DNA of 64,000 nt. Origin: an uncultured Sphingomonadaceae bacterium (lineage in GTDB: Bacteria; Pseudomonadota; Alphaproteobacteria; Sphingomonadales; Sphingomonadaceae). Each line of letters opens with the position of its first letter. Positions within the stretch are counted from its first letter, which is position 1. The position numbers were made by a program, and so were the translations under genes. Positions 7,884-16,678 of this stretch are shown piece after piece. The notes below the pieces were generated by a model. That model searched no databases. It had not been told where the DNA came from and worked only from the letters and a program-made list of their open reading frames with translations. Location: positions 496,001 to 560,000 of the forward strand of contig CANMVC010000002.1 of the NCBI GenBank assembly GCA_947501325.1, given 5' to 3'.

Positions 7884-9059
7884 ATGACACTCTCACGATC
7901 AGAAGCCGAAACAGGCCTACAAGACGGTATAGCAGCCCTGCGCGCTGGCAATGCCCAGAGCGCCAGAGCATTGCTTGAGCCGTTATGCCAGCCGGGCACA
8001 GATATTGAGCCGCCTTGGTTGCTGCTCGCCCATAGCTGCCGTATTTTGGGTGACGATGCGGCTGAAGAGCAAGCCTTGCAAAGCTTGCTTGCAGCGGACA
8101 AACGTCACTTGGCTGCCCTGCTCCTGATGGCTGAACTGAAAGCGCGCCAAGATGATGATCGCGCCGCCAGCGCCTTTTACAAAGCAGCGCTGAATATGGT
8201 TGGTGTGGGTGCCAGAGTGAGTGAAGACCTCCGCCCAAAATTGAAACAAGCCGAAGAATTTCTGGCCGGGGCGCACGGCCGATTTGAAAATTTCCTGTTG
8301 CGCCAATTAAGTGAAACGGGCCTCCAGGGAGCAGACACGCCGATTCCGATCCGCAATGCGCTGGATCTTTTGATGGGCAGGAAAGAAATTTTCTACCAGA
8401 AACCATCGATGTTCTACTATCCCGGCATGCCGCAGCGGGAGTTTTACGAAAGAGATGAATTTCCCTGGATGGAGCAGATGGAAGCGGCAATTCCGGATAT
8501 GCAGGAAGAGCTGGCCCAGGTGCTCCGCGAAACCGCTCAATTTGATCCGTATGTCAAATCCCACCCCGATCGTCCTCGCCCCAATAATCCCCTGCTGGAT
8601 GACTCCAACTGGGGCGCGCATTATTTCTGGAAAAATGGCGAAGCCATAGCGGACAATATTGCCAAATGCCCGAAAACCGTCGCCGCCCTATCGGCCGCAC
8701 CGATCCCTATCATTCAGGACCGATCCCCCATGGCGCTCTATTCGGTATTGGAGCCGGACACACATATTGCTCCGCATGTTGGCCTGCTGAACACGCGGCT
8801 GATTTGCCATATACCGTTGATCATCCCATCCGATTGCGCGCTGCGTGTTGGCAGCGAGACAAGGCCTTGGAAAGATGGCGAAGCGCTTATTTTCGACGAC
8901 AGCTTCGAGCATGAGGCTTGGAACCGTAGTCGGGAGCGGCGTGTGATTTTGTTGTTCGAGATCTGGCGACCGGAAATATCGGAAACCGAGCGATCCGCTT
9001 TGACCACCATATTCGAGGCGATCAACGAATATCAGAAACCTGTCGATATTGGCATCTAA
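7884..9059 (+). CDS. TPR-containing aspartyl/asparaginyl beta-hydroxylase-like protein
   Basis: 391 residues from the ATG at 7884; in-frame ATGs at 7854 and 7863 are alternatives, and none has a good Shine-Dalgarno sequence. The N-terminal half has tetratricopeptide-like helices (LQDGIAALRAGNAQSARALL; AEEQALQSLLAADKRHLAAL). The C-terminal third is an Asp/Asn beta-hydroxylase domain: IAPHVGLLNTRLICHIPL and FDDSFEHEAWNRS supply the two Fe-binding histidines, and CALRVGSETRPWKDGEALI is the 2-oxoglutarate-binding stretch, with the Arg conserved. Family members hydroxylate Asp/Asn side chains or lipid A-type substrates using 2-oxoglutarate and O2; the substrate here is unknown. No signal peptide, so it is probably cytoplasmic. 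Confidence 0.88.
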   Translation: MTLSRSEAETGLQDGIAALRAGNAQSARALLEPLCQPGTDIEPPWLLLAHSCRILGDDAAEEQALQSLLAADKRHLAALLLMAELKARQDDDRAASAFYKAALNMVGVGARVSEDLRPKLKQAEEFLAGAHGRFENFLLRQLSETGLQGADTPIPIRNALDLLMGRKEIFYQKPSMFYYPGMPQREFYERDEFPWMEQMEAAIPDMQEELAQVLRETAQFDPYVKSHPDRPRPNNPLLDDSNWGAHYFWKNGEAIADNIAKCPKTVAALSAAPIPIIQDRSPMALYSVLEPDTHIAPHVGLLNTRLICHIPLIIPSDCALRVGSETRPWKDGEALIFDDSFEHEAWNRSRERRVILLFEIWRPEISETERSALTTIFEAINEYQKPVDIGI

Positions 9060-9115
9060 AGTCTCGTAGAATCCCTGTTAACACAAGAAGTTCCTATTTT
9101 GTTCTTTCCTACAAA

Positions 9116-9132
9116 TATGTCGCTGTGACATA
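9116..9132. promoter_or_regulatory. Short inverted repeat upstream of HTH-like gene
   Basis: TATGTC (9116-9121) and GACATA (9127-9132) form a perfect 6-bp inverted repeat with a 5-base loop, ending eight bases before the ATG at 9141. Its position would let a protein or hairpin affect initiation of the gene; it could also be chance. Confidence 0.3.
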
Positions 9133-9140
9133 TAGCGCCA

Positions 9141-9551
9141 ATGACTGATATATCCCCGCCGCGCGCAGCGCCCATCGCCAGTGAGGACGATCCGCTCGTT
9201 TTCACCCCTGTTCCCTTTGCAGCAAAACGCTATGGCGGCTGGACAGCTGATCGCCAACGTCAGTTTATCCATCAGCTATCGCGCATCGGCGTTGTTTCCG
9301 CGGCAGCCAATGCGGTCGGCATGACCCGCGACTCCGCTTATAAATTGCGAAAGCGCAAAGGCGCGGAAAGTTTTGCCGCCGCTTGGGACATGGCTCTGAA
9401 TATGGGGCATGACAATGCCAGTGAACATGCCATCACAAGGGCCATTGACGGCTATACCGTGCCCTATTTCTATGGCGGCCTGATGCGCGGAGAGGTGCGC
9501 CGCTATGACAATCGGCTGTTACTCGCTGCCTTGGCAGCGCATAGCAAATAG
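9141..9551 (+). CDS. Hypothetical protein with HTH-like N-terminal domain
   Basis: 136 residues. The block GGWTADRQRQFIHQLSRIGV...AANAVGMTRDSAYKLRKRKG (about residues 31-75) looks like a helix-turn-helix of the type seen in a family of sphingomonad hypothetical proteins and in phage terminase small subunits. It is followed by a conserved-looking FAAAWDMALNMG and ending VRRYDNRLLLAALAAH. Members I recall continue beyond the RRYDNRLL segment, so this copy appears short at the C-terminus. A DNA-binding role is an inference. No neighbours suggest a phage. Confidence 0.6.
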   Translation: MTDISPPRAAPIASEDDPLVFTPVPFAAKRYGGWTADRQRQFIHQLSRIGVVSAAANAVGMTRDSAYKLRKRKGAESFAAAWDMALNMGHDNASEHAITRAIDGYTVPYFYGGLMRGEVRRYDNRLLLAALAAHSK

Positions 9552-9552
9552 G

Positions 9553-9583
9553 AAACGGTTCATCGTCGAAGACAAACGGTTCA
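9553..9583. repeat. Two 10-bp direct repeats spaced 21 bp
   Basis: AAACGGTTCA occurs at 9553-9562 and again at 9574-9583, a 21-bp period equal to two DNA turns, immediately after the HTH-like gene's stop. The 285-base gap from 9552 to 9836 otherwise holds the repeated element at 9605 and no convincing gene. The spacing resembles tandem activator or response-regulator sites for the exporter gene downstream, but that gene begins some 200 bases away. Confidence 0.35.
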
Positions 9584-9604
9584 ACAGAATTTCATACTTG
9601 TTTT

Positions 9605-9620
9605 GCGTATCATTTGTAGA
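9605..9620 (+). repeat. 16-bp intergenic element, copy 1
   Basis: GCGTATCATTTGTAGA, followed by a T-rich stretch and CTCGGC. The same 16 bases occur on the minus strand at 24884-24899, again followed by TTTCG and TCGGC. Both copies are in intergenic DNA. Confidence 0.5.
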
Positions 9621-9836
9621 TTTTCTCGGCGCGGGCAAAACCACAGCGAGAACCCACTTTGGTAGCGGCAATAGACCTCGCGATAATCAAAATATCCATA
9701 GCCGGATAAACAAAAATTTGCTGTCCGGATGCGGTAGACTTGCTTAGAGCTATCCGAACCAACTGATCCATATAGAAAAATCATAACCATCGAACAAAGC
9801 GCACCCCATCCGTTTACAATAGCCAATTACTGCTAT

Positions 9837-11087
9837 TTGTGGTTCTCGCGGCTGACATCGATGTTCGCGCTCTATGCGATGATGCTGATTCTTGGCTGGC
9901 AGGCCTATAATCTCGCCCGCGAAGATATGGGCGTCGGCGCGTCCGCGGGTATATTGGGACTGCTTGGCCTCCTGCAATTTGTTCCGCTGTTCATCCTGAC
10001 GCCCTTGGTTGGATGGGTGGCGGATCATCTCGACCGGCGCTGGATCGCAAGAGTCGTTCTGGGCGCACAAGCAGCCATCGCTTTGGTGCTTGGCTTATTG
10101 ACGGTCAGCGGAGAGATTACGTTGTGGGCGATTTATATTATTTCCGTCCTGCTCGGCATTTGCCGCGCGTTTCTGGGACCAGCGATCACATCGCTGGCGC
10201 CCAATCTGGTCCCCAAGGAATCCCTGCCCCGCGCCATTGCCCTGTCCACCATTGCCTGGCAGGTTGGCGTTATCGCCGGCCCGGGCATGGCAGGGCCGCT
10301 CTACAAGGTCGCCCCGGCCCTGCCCTATTTCGTCTGCACGGCGCTTTATGTGCTCGCGACGCTATCTATTTTCTTGATCGGACCGGTGGCCCGCAGCGCG
10401 ATCGATCGAACCAAAGGACCGATCCGGCAAGTTATGGACGGCATGTCCTATGTCTGGACCAACAAGCTGGTTCTGGGGGCGATCACTCTCGACCTGCTGG
10501 TCATGTTTCTGGCCGGGGCCACGGCGATGATTCCGGTATTTGCGAAAGATATATTGGGCGCCGGTGAAATTGGCCTGTCCTTGCTAGCGGCGTCACCCGC
10601 TGTCGGCGCGGTTATTGTCGCCGGTATATTTTCCTTTGCGCCCTTATCGCGCAATGTCGGCAATATGATGCTGATTGCCATGGCCGTTTTCGGAGTCGGC
10701 ACGATCGGCTTTGGTCTCAGCACATCTCTGCCCCTGTCGATGGCCTGTCTGGCTTTATGCGGGGCTGCCGACATGTTTGGTGTCTACGTGCGTAGCTCGC
10801 TGATCCAGCTGCACACGCCCGATGACCGGCGCGGCCGAGTCAACGCGGTCAGCCAGATGACGATCAGTGCATCCAACGAGCTGGGTGACGCTCTTTCCGG
10901 CGGATTGGCCGTGCTATTTGGGCCCATTGCAGCCATTGTCGCTGGCGGCGCGGGTGCTATAGTGGTTACTGGAATTTGGTCACGGCTGTTTCCCCAATTA
11001 GGAGCAGCCAAGACCTTTGATCCGCCGCCAGATTTGGAAACGGACAGAAAAATGGAAGACAAATCAAACACTAGTGCTAAAGATTGA
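9837..11087 (+). CDS. MFS transporter, EntS/enterobactin-exporter-like
   Basis: 416 residues as drawn from a TTG at 9837, with about 12 hydrophobic segments. The MFS signature between TM2 and TM3 is GWVADHLDRRWIARVV, and the loop with PFAxxxP-like residues and VRSSLIQLHTPDDRRGRVNAV fits the MFS_3/EntS branch, which exports small molecules. Homologues normally begin shortly before the NYxYLWxxRL segment, and here that coding-like sequence extends 10 or more codons upstream of 9837 (HPFTIANYCY). There is no ATG, GTG or other TTG back to the in-frame stop at 9735. Either TTG 9837 or a rare ATC/ATA codon is the start. The substrate is unknown. It is followed 19 bases later by cysK. Confidence 0.82.
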   Translation: MWFSRLTSMFALYAMMLILGWQAYNLAREDMGVGASAGILGLLGLLQFVPLFILTPLVGWVADHLDRRWIARVVLGAQAAIALVLGLLTVSGEITLWAIYIISVLLGICRAFLGPAITSLAPNLVPKESLPRAIALSTIAWQVGVIAGPGMAGPLYKVAPALPYFVCTALYVLATLSIFLIGPVARSAIDRTKGPIRQVMDGMSYVWTNKLVLGAITLDLLVMFLAGATAMIPVFAKDILGAGEIGLSLLAASPAVGAVIVAGIFSFAPLSRNVGNMMLIAMAVFGVGTIGFGLSTSLPLSMACLALCGAADMFGVYVRSSLIQLHTPDDRRGRVNAVSQMTISASNELGDALSGGLAVLFGPIAAIVAGGAGAIVVTGIWSRLFPQLGAAKTFDPPPDLETDRKMEDKSNTSAKD

Positions 11088-11106
11088 AATCTAGGAGAAC
11101 AGAGCA

Positions 11107-12027
11107 ATGATCGCCCATACCATTCTCGATACGATTGGGAATACACCCCATATCAAAATGCAGCGCCTATTTGATGATGCGAATGTCTGGATTAAGTCGG
11201 AACGCTCCAATCCGGGTGGATCGATCAAAGACCGGATAGCGCTGGCGATGATTGAAGATGCTGAAAAATCCGGCGCGCTCAAGCCCGGCGGCACGATCAT
11301 TGAACCGACATCAGGCAATACCGGTGTCGGGCTCGCCATGGTCGCCGCGGTCAAAGGATATAAGCTGATTTTGGTCATGCCCGAATCCATGTCTTTGGAA
11401 CGCCGCCGGTTGATGCTGGCTTATGGTGCGAGCTTTGATCTCAGCCCCAAAGAAAAAGGCATGAAAGGCGCGATTGAACGCGCACAGGAATTAATCGATG
11501 CAACGCCTGATGCATGGATGCCGCAACAATTTGAAAATCCAGCCAATTTTGAAGTGCATAAACGCACGACAGCGCAAGAAATATTGGCTGATTTCAAGGA
11601 TAATCCACTCGATGCGATTATCACCGGTGTGGGCACAGGTGGCCATATCACCGGTGTCGCCGAGGTTCTGAAACAGGAATGGAGCGGCCTGAAAGTCTAT
11701 GCTGTAGAACCTGCTGGGTCGCCAGTAATTAGCGGCGGACAACCCGGACCACATCCGATTCAAGGCATAGGCGCTGGTTTCATCCCCGGCAATCTCCATA
11801 CGCAAAGCATTGATGGCGCGATCCAAGTTGAACCGGCTGATGCAAAAGCGATGGCTCTTCGTGCCGCCAAGGAAGAAGGTATGCTGGTAGGAATTAGTTC
11901 CGGCGCGACGATGGCAGCCATCGCTCAGAAGCTTCCGGAGCTTGGTGATGGCGCCAATATTCTGGGCTTTAATTATGATACGGGCGAAAGATATCTTTCC
12001 GTTCCGGAGTTTCTACCCGAAGAATGA
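11107..12027 (+). CDS. cysK: Cysteine synthase A
   Basis: 306 residues, typical length for O-acetylserine (thiol)-lyase. The PLP-binding lysine is K41 in NPGGSIKDR; the substrate-binding loop is PTSGNTG (67-73); [10 protein letters not shown] and the serine in ISSGAT near the C-terminus hold the PLP phosphate and pyridine. It condenses O-acetylserine with sulfide to form cysteine in the cytoplasm. An AGGAG sequence lies 8 bases upstream of the ATG. Its stop overlaps the start of the dienelactone hydrolase gene by four bases (ATGA), so the two are translationally coupled. Confidence 0.95.
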   Translation: MIAHTILDTIGNTPHIKMQRLFDDANVWIKSERSNPGGSIKDRIALAMIEDAEKSGALKPGGTIIEPTSGNTGVGLAMVAAVKGYKLILVMPESMSLERRRLMLAYGASFDLSPKEKGMKGAIERAQELIDATPDAWMPQQFENPANFEVHKRTTAQEILADFKDNPLDAIITGVGTGGHITGVAEVLKQEWSGLKVYAVEPAGSPVISGGQPGPHPIQGIGAGFIPGNLHTQSIDGAIQVEPADAKAMALRAAKEEGMLVGISSGATMAAIAQKLPELGDGANILGFNYDTGERYLSVPEFLPEE

Positions 12028-12737
12028 GTTCCATCGAAGTCAATACCTTCACCTACAAGCATGGTGATCTCGAATTGGCGGGTTATATGGCCCAGCCAAG
12101 CCGCTATCCACGCGCCGGTATATTGATCGTTCCGACCATTGCCGGCCCGAACAAGATCATGTTTGATCGGGCGCGATGGCTGGCTTCTATTGGCTACTCC
12201 GCGATGGTTTGCGATATTTATGGTCAGGGCGAAATAACCGATCACCGGATGGCGTCATCTATGGCAAATGCGCTGAGAGCAGATCCGGAAAATTATCGCG
12301 AGCGTTTTCGATGCGCACTGGACGAGCTACGCACTCGCTCCAAGCTTGCCAATCATCGGATAGCCGCGATCGGCTATTGCATGGGCGGTGAGATTGTATT
12401 GGAAATGGCGCGCGGCGGGGAAGATCTGGCACTTGTCGTCAGCTTTCACGGGCTATTGGCTACGCCGCTGCCAGCCAAAAGAGGCGCGATTAAAGCGCGC
12501 CTGCTGGTTTGTCATGGCCGCGCAGATCCGCTGGTTCCACCCAAACAGGTGCGCGCGTTTCTGGAAGAAATGGATATAGCCGGAGCGGATTGCCATATGC
12601 ATATGTATACCGGAGTGGTCCATGGTTTTACGGACCCAGCCAGCGACGGCAAGCCGCTGGACGCGGTGTCTTATAACAAGTCTGCGGATCAGCAGAGCAA
12701 AGCCGCGATGCTCAGTATGTTTGAAGAGCTATTTTAA
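12024..12737 (+). CDS. Dienelactone hydrolase family protein
   Basis: 237 residues, an alpha/beta-hydrolase of the DLH family. The nucleophile is C119 in GYCMGG (Cys replacing Ser, typical of the family), the acid D168 in HGRADPLVP and the base H200 in VVHGF. Family members open dienelactones in aromatic catabolism, but many chromosomal copies like this one have unknown substrates. It is translationally coupled to cysK (ATGA overlap) and followed directly by a strong terminator, so it ends the cysK transcription unit. Confidence 0.88.
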   Translation: MSSIEVNTFTYKHGDLELAGYMAQPSRYPRAGILIVPTIAGPNKIMFDRARWLASIGYSAMVCDIYGQGEITDHRMASSMANALRADPENYRERFRCALDELRTRSKLANHRIAAIGYCMGGEIVLEMARGGEDLALVVSFHGLLATPLPAKRGAIKARLLVCHGRADPLVPPKQVRAFLEEMDIAGADCHMHMYTGVVHGFTDPASDGKPLDAVSYNKSADQQSKAAMLSMFEELF

Positions 12738-12738
12738 A

Positions 12739-12780
12739 ATAAAAGCGCCGGGCAAGTGCGACCCGGCCCAGCGCTTTTAT
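12739..12780. terminator. Bidirectional intrinsic terminator
   Basis: AAAAGCGC-CGGG at 12741-12752 pairs with CCCGG and GCGCTTTT at 12762-12778, a GC-rich stem flanked by an A-run and a T-run. It lies between the convergent dienelactone hydrolase and DxDxDG-repeat genes and can serve both. Confidence 0.85.
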
Positions 12781-12792
12781 GATGGCGCGATA

Positions 12793-13071
12793 CTAATCGG
12801 GTTTACCATCGCCATCGTCGTCAAGCAGATCGGGCTTGCCGTCACCATCGGTATCCCAGGCATCAGGCTGGCCATCGCCGCTGCGATCCCAGGCATCCAT
12901 GGTGCCGTCGCCGTCGGTATCAATCGTTGGTGCAGGAATTTCCGATTCCGTCGGTTCTTCCTGGCTATCCTGGGCAGCAATGGCTCCGGTCGCCATGGTG
13001 AAGCCAACACCAACGGTTACCAGATAGGGAGTCATCCTCCGCATCGGGCTTAACGTTTTTCTGGAATGCAT
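12793..13071 (-). CDS. Small exported protein with DxDxDG calcium-loop repeats
   Basis: 92 residues. A basic N-terminus and hydrophobic core (MTPYLVTVGVGFTMATGAIA, about 13-32) form a signal peptide with likely cleavage after AIAA. The mature part is Glu/Pro-rich followed by four tandem loops: DTDGDGTMDAWD, RSGDGQPDAWD, DTDGDGKPDLL and DDDGDGKPD. These resemble EF-hand-like or thrombospondin type 3 calcium loops. The chain ends exactly on the last loop. An AGGAG lies 8 bases before the ATG, supporting the start. Probably a periplasmic or secreted Ca-binding protein; function unknown. Confidence 0.72.
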   Translation of the reverse strand: MHSRKTLSPMRRMTPYLVTVGVGFTMATGAIAAQDSQEEPTESEIPAPTIDTDGDGTMDAWDRSGDGQPDAWDTDGDGKPDLLDDDGDGKPD

Positions 13072-13122
13072 AGCATCTACTCCTAATGCAGATCATTCCC
13101 CTGTCATTCACAGCAATGTGCT

Positions 13123-13153
13123 ACCGCTACCTTCCGATCAAGAAGGCAGCGGT
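13123..13153. repeat. Long imperfect hairpin between Ca-loop and acyl-CoA dehydrogenase genes
   Basis: ACCGCT-A-CCTTC pairs with GAAGG-C-AGCGGT around a 7-base loop. It is downstream of the acyl-CoA dehydrogenase stop (13238), on the minus strand. No T-run follows, so it may be a factor-assisted terminator, an mRNA 3' stabiliser or an upstream control site for the Ca-loop gene. Confidence 0.5.
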
Positions 13154-13237
13154 TAAGCGAGTTAAAAATGAGACTTTTCGGCGGCTTTTGGCGACTATCG
13201 CACCGCAGCCACTCTCTGTCGTAAGGTTGGAGCGGGC

Positions 13238-15040
13238 CTAGGCTACGGCAAACATCTCCGGTTCCAGCGCCATGATCGCTTCGCTGCCACCTTCAATCTT
13301 GCGGCGCAGAGAGCCGGCATCCGGGAAGAAACGCTCGGAGAAATATTGGGCAGTGACCAGCTTCGTCTCGTAAAATGCCGGATTATCGTCACCGGCCGCC
13401 AAGGCTTCCGAAGCGGCCTTCGCCATCCTGAGCCACATAAGGCCGAGAGCAACAATCCCCATGATATGCATATAATGATGCGCGCCAGCACCGGCATTAT
13501 TGGGATTAGCCATCGCGTTCTGCATGAACCACATCGTCGCTTTTTGCAGCTCGCCATTGGCTTTTTCGAGGGCTTCGGCAAAGTCTTTCAGCTTGTCGTC
13601 GCCTTTGGCATCTTCCACTTCTTTAGCGATCACTGCGAACAGCGCCTGAACACCGCGACCGCCATTTTGCGCCAGCTTGCGGCCCACCAAATCCATCGCC
13701 TGAATACCGTTGGTACCCTCGTAGATCATAGCGATACGCGCATCGCGGACATATTGTTCCATGCCCCACTCCGCAATATATCCATGACCGCCATAAACTT
13801 GCTGTGCATTGGTCGCGATCTCATAGCCTTTGTCGGTACCATAACCTTTGATGACTGGCGTCAAAAGCGACAGCAGATCATCTGCCATCTGGCGCTCTTC
13901 TTCCGTCTGTGCCTTGTGGATCAAGTCAGCTTGCAGAGCACCCCAAAGACACAAGGCACGCATGCCTTCAGTAAATGCTTTGCCATCAAGAAGCATCCGG
14001 CGAACATCAGGATGCACAAACAATGTGTCTGCAGCCGCTTCAGGGTCTTCCGGTCCCGTTAGTGCGCGGCCTTGACGGCGATCATTGGCGTAGTGCACGG
14101 CATTTTGATAGGCGACTTCAGCCACACCAAGCCCCTGTTGACCGACGCCGAGACGCGCTACGTTCATCATGATGAACATGGCAGCCAGACCTTTGTTCTC
14201 TTCACCAACCAGATAACCCGTCGCGCCGTCATAATTCATGACGCAAGTGGAGTTCCCGTGAATACCCATTTTATGTTCGATGGAGCCACAGGAAACCGCG
14301 TTCTTATTGCCTAGCGAACCGTCTTCATTGACAATGAATTTGGGGACTATGAACAGCGAAATGCCTTTGACACTATCCGGTGCATCCGGCGTCTTCGCGA
14401 GTACCAGGTGAATAATATTGTCCGACATGTCATGTTCACCAGACGAGATAAAAATCTTTGTCCCAGTAATCGCATGCGACCCGTCTCCATTGGGCTCAGC
14501 CTTGGTTCTGATCAGGCCCAGGTCCGTGCCGCAATGCGGTTCGGTCAGGTTCATGGTTCCGGTCCATTCACCCGACAACATTTTTGGAACGAATTTTGCC
14601 TTCTGGTCTTCACTACCTTTAGCAAGAATCGATGAAATAGCGCCGTGCGTCAGGCCAGGATACATGGCAAAGGCCATATTTCCGCTCGCCATATATTCCT
14701 CGAAAGCCATTGAAACGATGTGCGGCAAGCCTTGGCCACCAAATTCTTCTGGTCCAGACAAGGTGCCCCATCCCGCTTCGCGATATTGTTTATAAGCATC
14801 CTTGAAACCGGTCGGTGTTGTTACACTGCCATCTTCATGGCGCGTACAACCCTCCACGTCTCCGACCTGGTTGAGTGGAAACAGCACATTCTCTATGAAT
14901 TTGCTGCCTTCCGTCAGAATGGCATCGATCATCTCGGGTGTCGCATTTTCGAAACCGGGAAGATTCGAATAGCGCTCTACACCTAGAACATTGTTGATGA
15001 TGAATTGTGTGTCCCGAACCGGGGCTTGATAATTTGGCAT
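13238..15040 (-). CDS. Acyl-CoA dehydrogenase with C-terminal extension (DmdC-like)
   Basis: 600 residues, longer than the roughly 380 of classic acyl-CoA dehydrogenases. It has the N-terminal, middle and C-terminal domains plus an extra C-terminal helical part, as in the 3-methylmercaptopropionyl-CoA dehydrogenase (DmdC)/AidB-side branch. Motifs: [20 protein letters not shown] (flavin contact), and the likely catalytic Glu near residue 440 in [18 protein letters not shown]. It oxidises an acyl-CoA to the enoyl-CoA with FAD; long- or branched-chain acyl-CoAs are possible and substrate assignment is not safe. It lies 57 bases downstream of the merR gene on the same strand, so probable co-transcription and control by that regulator. 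Confidence 0.88.
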   Translation of the reverse strand: MPNYQAPVRDTQFIINNVLGVERYSNLPGFENATPEMIDAILTEGSKFIENVLFPLNQVGDVEGCTRHEDGSVTTPTGFKDAYKQYREAGWGTLSGPEEFGGQGLPHIVSMAFEEYMASGNMAFAMYPGLTHGAISSILAKGSEDQKAKFVPKMLSGEWTGTMNLTEPHCGTDLGLIRTKAEPNGDGSHAITGTKIFISSGEHDMSDNIIHLVLAKTPDAPDSVKGISLFIVPKFIVNEDGSLGNKNAVSCGSIEHKMGIHGNSTCVMNYDGATGYLVGEENKGLAAMFIMMNVARLGVGQQGLGVAEVAYQNAVHYANDRRQGRALTGPEDPEAAADTLFVHPDVRRMLLDGKAFTEGMRALCLWGALQADLIHKAQTEEERQMADDLLSLLTPVIKGYGTDKGYEIATNAQQVYGGHGYIAEWGMEQYVRDARIAMIYEGTNGIQAMDLVGRKLAQNGGRGVQALFAVIAKEVEDAKGDDKLKDFAEALEKANGELQKATMWFMQNAMANPNNAGAGAHHYMHIMGIVALGLMWLRMAKAASEALAAGDDNPAFYETKLVTAQYFSERFFPDAGSLRRKIEGGSEAIMALEPEMFAVA

Positions 15041-15097
15041 TATCTCGAACTTTCTATAATTATTGAGTGCGGCCAGAAAATACTGGCGGATTATCCT

Positions 15098-15535
15098 CTA
15101 ATTTTGTTGCGCTTTGGCGTCTGTTACGGCGTCCTGCACAATCTTGATAAATTCGGTGAGCTCTTTGATCGAACTATCGATATCGCTGCGCTGCTGCTTG
15201 AGAAGATCTACCTTCTCCTGACATCTGTCGAGCGTCACCTCCATTTGCGTGATACGCCCATCGCCCAGATCATAGAGATCAATCATCTCGCGGATTTCAG
15301 TCAGACTGAACCCGACATTTTTGGCACGCATGATCCAAGCAAGGCGTGCACGATCTCGTTTCGTGTAGATCCGAGACAGACCTTTGCGATGCGGCGCAAT
15401 AAGGCCCTCGTCTTCATAGAAACGAAGCGCGCGAGCCGTGACACCAAATTCCTCTGATAGATCGGAAATTGTAAAAGTTTCACGATTTTTCAGGTCAGGT
15501 GTATCAATCTCGGCGTGATTGAGCGGTTTTGACAT
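15098..15535 (-). CDS. MerR-family transcriptional regulator
   Basis: 145 residues from the ATG at 15535. The winged HTH FTISDLSEEFGVTARALRFYEDEGL (about 20-45) plus GLSRIYTKRDRARLAWI is MerR-type, followed by a long dimerisation coiled coil (about 85-140). It has no C-terminal effector domain and no cysteine-rich metal site, fitting the LiuR-like group that controls acyl-CoA/branched-chain catabolism in Proteobacteria. Adjacent downstream is an acyl-CoA dehydrogenase gene. A frame extending upstream to 15643 would run through the promoter, so the shorter start is preferred. The mRNA is probably leaderless (see the promoter entry). Confidence 0.88.
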   Translation of the reverse strand: MSKPLNHAEIDTPDLKNRETFTISDLSEEFGVTARALRFYEDEGLIAPHRKGLSRIYTKRDRARLAWIMRAKNVGFSLTEIREMIDLYDLGDGRITQMEVTLDRCQEKVDLLKQQRSDIDSSIKELTEFIKIVQDAVTDAKAQQN

Positions 15536-15541
15536 AAATTG

Positions 15542-15570
15542 TTCATAGCTTACGCTAACGTAAACGTCAA
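15542..15570 (-). promoter_or_regulatory. merR promoter with operator palindrome between -35 and -10
   Basis: On the minus strand: TTGACG (-35, 15570-15565), a 17-base spacer, TATGAA (-10, 15547-15542). Between them sits the inverted repeat TTACG-N4-CGTAA (15550-15563), a plausible MerR/LiuR-type operator. The ATG at 15535 is about 7 bases after the -10 box, near the expected transcription start. Confidence 0.65.
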
Positions 15571-15572
15571 TA

Positions 15573-16109
15573 CTATCCGCCTGGGCAAAGATTTTCAATT
15601 TCGCGGCCGCGCGTAGATCGCGCCACCGCGTCACCTTCCCCAACCAAATAAAAACTCACTCCATTTAGACCGGCGCGCGGCGTACAATAACTAGCGCAAG
15701 ATTCTGGCAATTCACCCGGTAGTTGCAGAGCGACGCCATCAAAGCTTGCCGTAAAACGACAGCGCTGCTTGCTCTCTAACGTGATTTGAATGTCCTCACC
15801 ATTCCGTTCGGCAGCCCCCAAACCTTCGCATTTACTATCAGGGCCGAATACAGCGAGGAGACCAATCTGATACCCACTCTCATCACTACCCACAGCACAA
15901 AAGCGGTCCTCGCCAAGATCACTCTGTCTTTCAAAGGCTCCCGACAGGCTGACGTTCCGGACATCAGGAATAACACCCGCTTCGATCGCGGCCTTTTCGA
16001 GCGATGACAATTGCTCTTCAGCGGCCTCGCCAGACTGATCCGGTTCAGCACTAATTTCTCCGCATGCCATTAACGAAAACGCCAAAAACAAGGACAGGGC
16101 ACGCGTCAT
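15573..16109 (-). CDS. Lipoprotein of unknown function
   Basis: 178 residues. The N-terminus [16 protein letters not shown] is a lipoprotein signal with lipobox LMAC (Cys16). The mature part is acidic with several cysteines ([41 protein letters not shown]), possibly forming disulfides in the periplasm. No known domain. Its start overlaps the hisI stop by four bases (ATGA), so it is co-translated with hisI; a role in histidine synthesis is not implied. The merR promoter begins only 3 bases beyond its stop. Confidence 0.75.
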   Translation of the reverse strand: MTRALSLFLAFSLMACGEISAEPDQSGEAAEEQLSSLEKAAIEAGVIPDVRNVSLSGAFERQSDLGEDRFCAVGSDESGYQIGLLAVFGPDSKCEGLGAAERNGEDIQITLESKQRCRFTASFDGVALQLPGELPESCASYCTPRAGLNGVSFYLVGEGDAVARSTRGREIENLCPGG

Positions 16110-16480
16110 TCGACAGTCTCTAACCGGTCATTTTTCACGATGCGATAAAAACAGCTTGCAGCGCCGGTGTGGCAAGTCGGGCCAGCGGGTTTAGCTTTGA
16201 TCCACACAGCATCTTGATCACAATCAATCCGCATCTCGACGACATTCAAGATATTACCCGAAGTCTCACCCTTTTTCCAAAGAGCTTGGCGGCTTCGCGA
16301 ATAGAAATGGGCGACCCCGGTTTCCAGCGTTAGATCAACCGCCTCGGCGTTCATAAACGCCACCATCAGAACATCGCCAGACGAATCATCGGTAACCACC
16401 GAGGTTATCAAACCGTTCGAATCATATTTGGGGTTCAGCTCTAGTCCGGACTCGCGGTCGGCATTTTGATCATCTGTCAT
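16106..16480 (-). CDS. hisI: Phosphoribosyl-AMP cyclohydrolase
   Basis: 124 residues, the standalone HisI of Alphaproteobacteria (no HisE fusion). It opens the adenine ring of PR-AMP, step 3 of histidine biosynthesis. Signatures: [18 protein letters not shown], then DCDQDAVW and [12 protein letters not shown], which bind Zn and Mg through the conserved Cys and Asp residues. The other his genes are elsewhere. Downstream lipoprotein gene is coupled by an ATGA overlap. It is divergent from purF, 198 bases away. Confidence 0.95.
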   Translation of the reverse strand: MTDDQNADRESGLELNPKYDSNGLITSVVTDDSSGDVLMVAFMNAEAVDLTLETGVAHFYSRSRQALWKKGETSGNILNVVEMRIDCDQDAVWIKAKPAGPTCHTGAASCFYRIVKNDRLETVE

Positions 16481-16651
16481 CTCTCTGAATTAGGGTTCCC
16501 GCACGCGCTGCGCAACGCAAAACCGGTCTTTCTGTAAATGAGACAGTAGCGTGTCCATAAATATGATATTTTTATGACCAAGGGGGAAGACAAACAGAGG
16601 AATCAAATCTATATCCCTGCCATCTCCCTACCAGCGCTGCGACGGCGCTGA

Positions 16652-16657
16652 TATAAT
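16652..16657 (+). promoter_or_regulatory. purF -10 element
   Basis: A consensus TATAAT at 16652-16657 lies 21 bases before the purF ATG; no good -35 is seen 17 bases upstream (TACCAG). Overlapping the spacer is a short inverted repeat AGCGC/GCGCT (16633-16650) that might be an operator. An AAGG ribosome-binding site is at 16669-16672. Confidence 0.5.
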
Positions 16658-16678
16658 GGGCAGCAAACAAGGTGCGAT

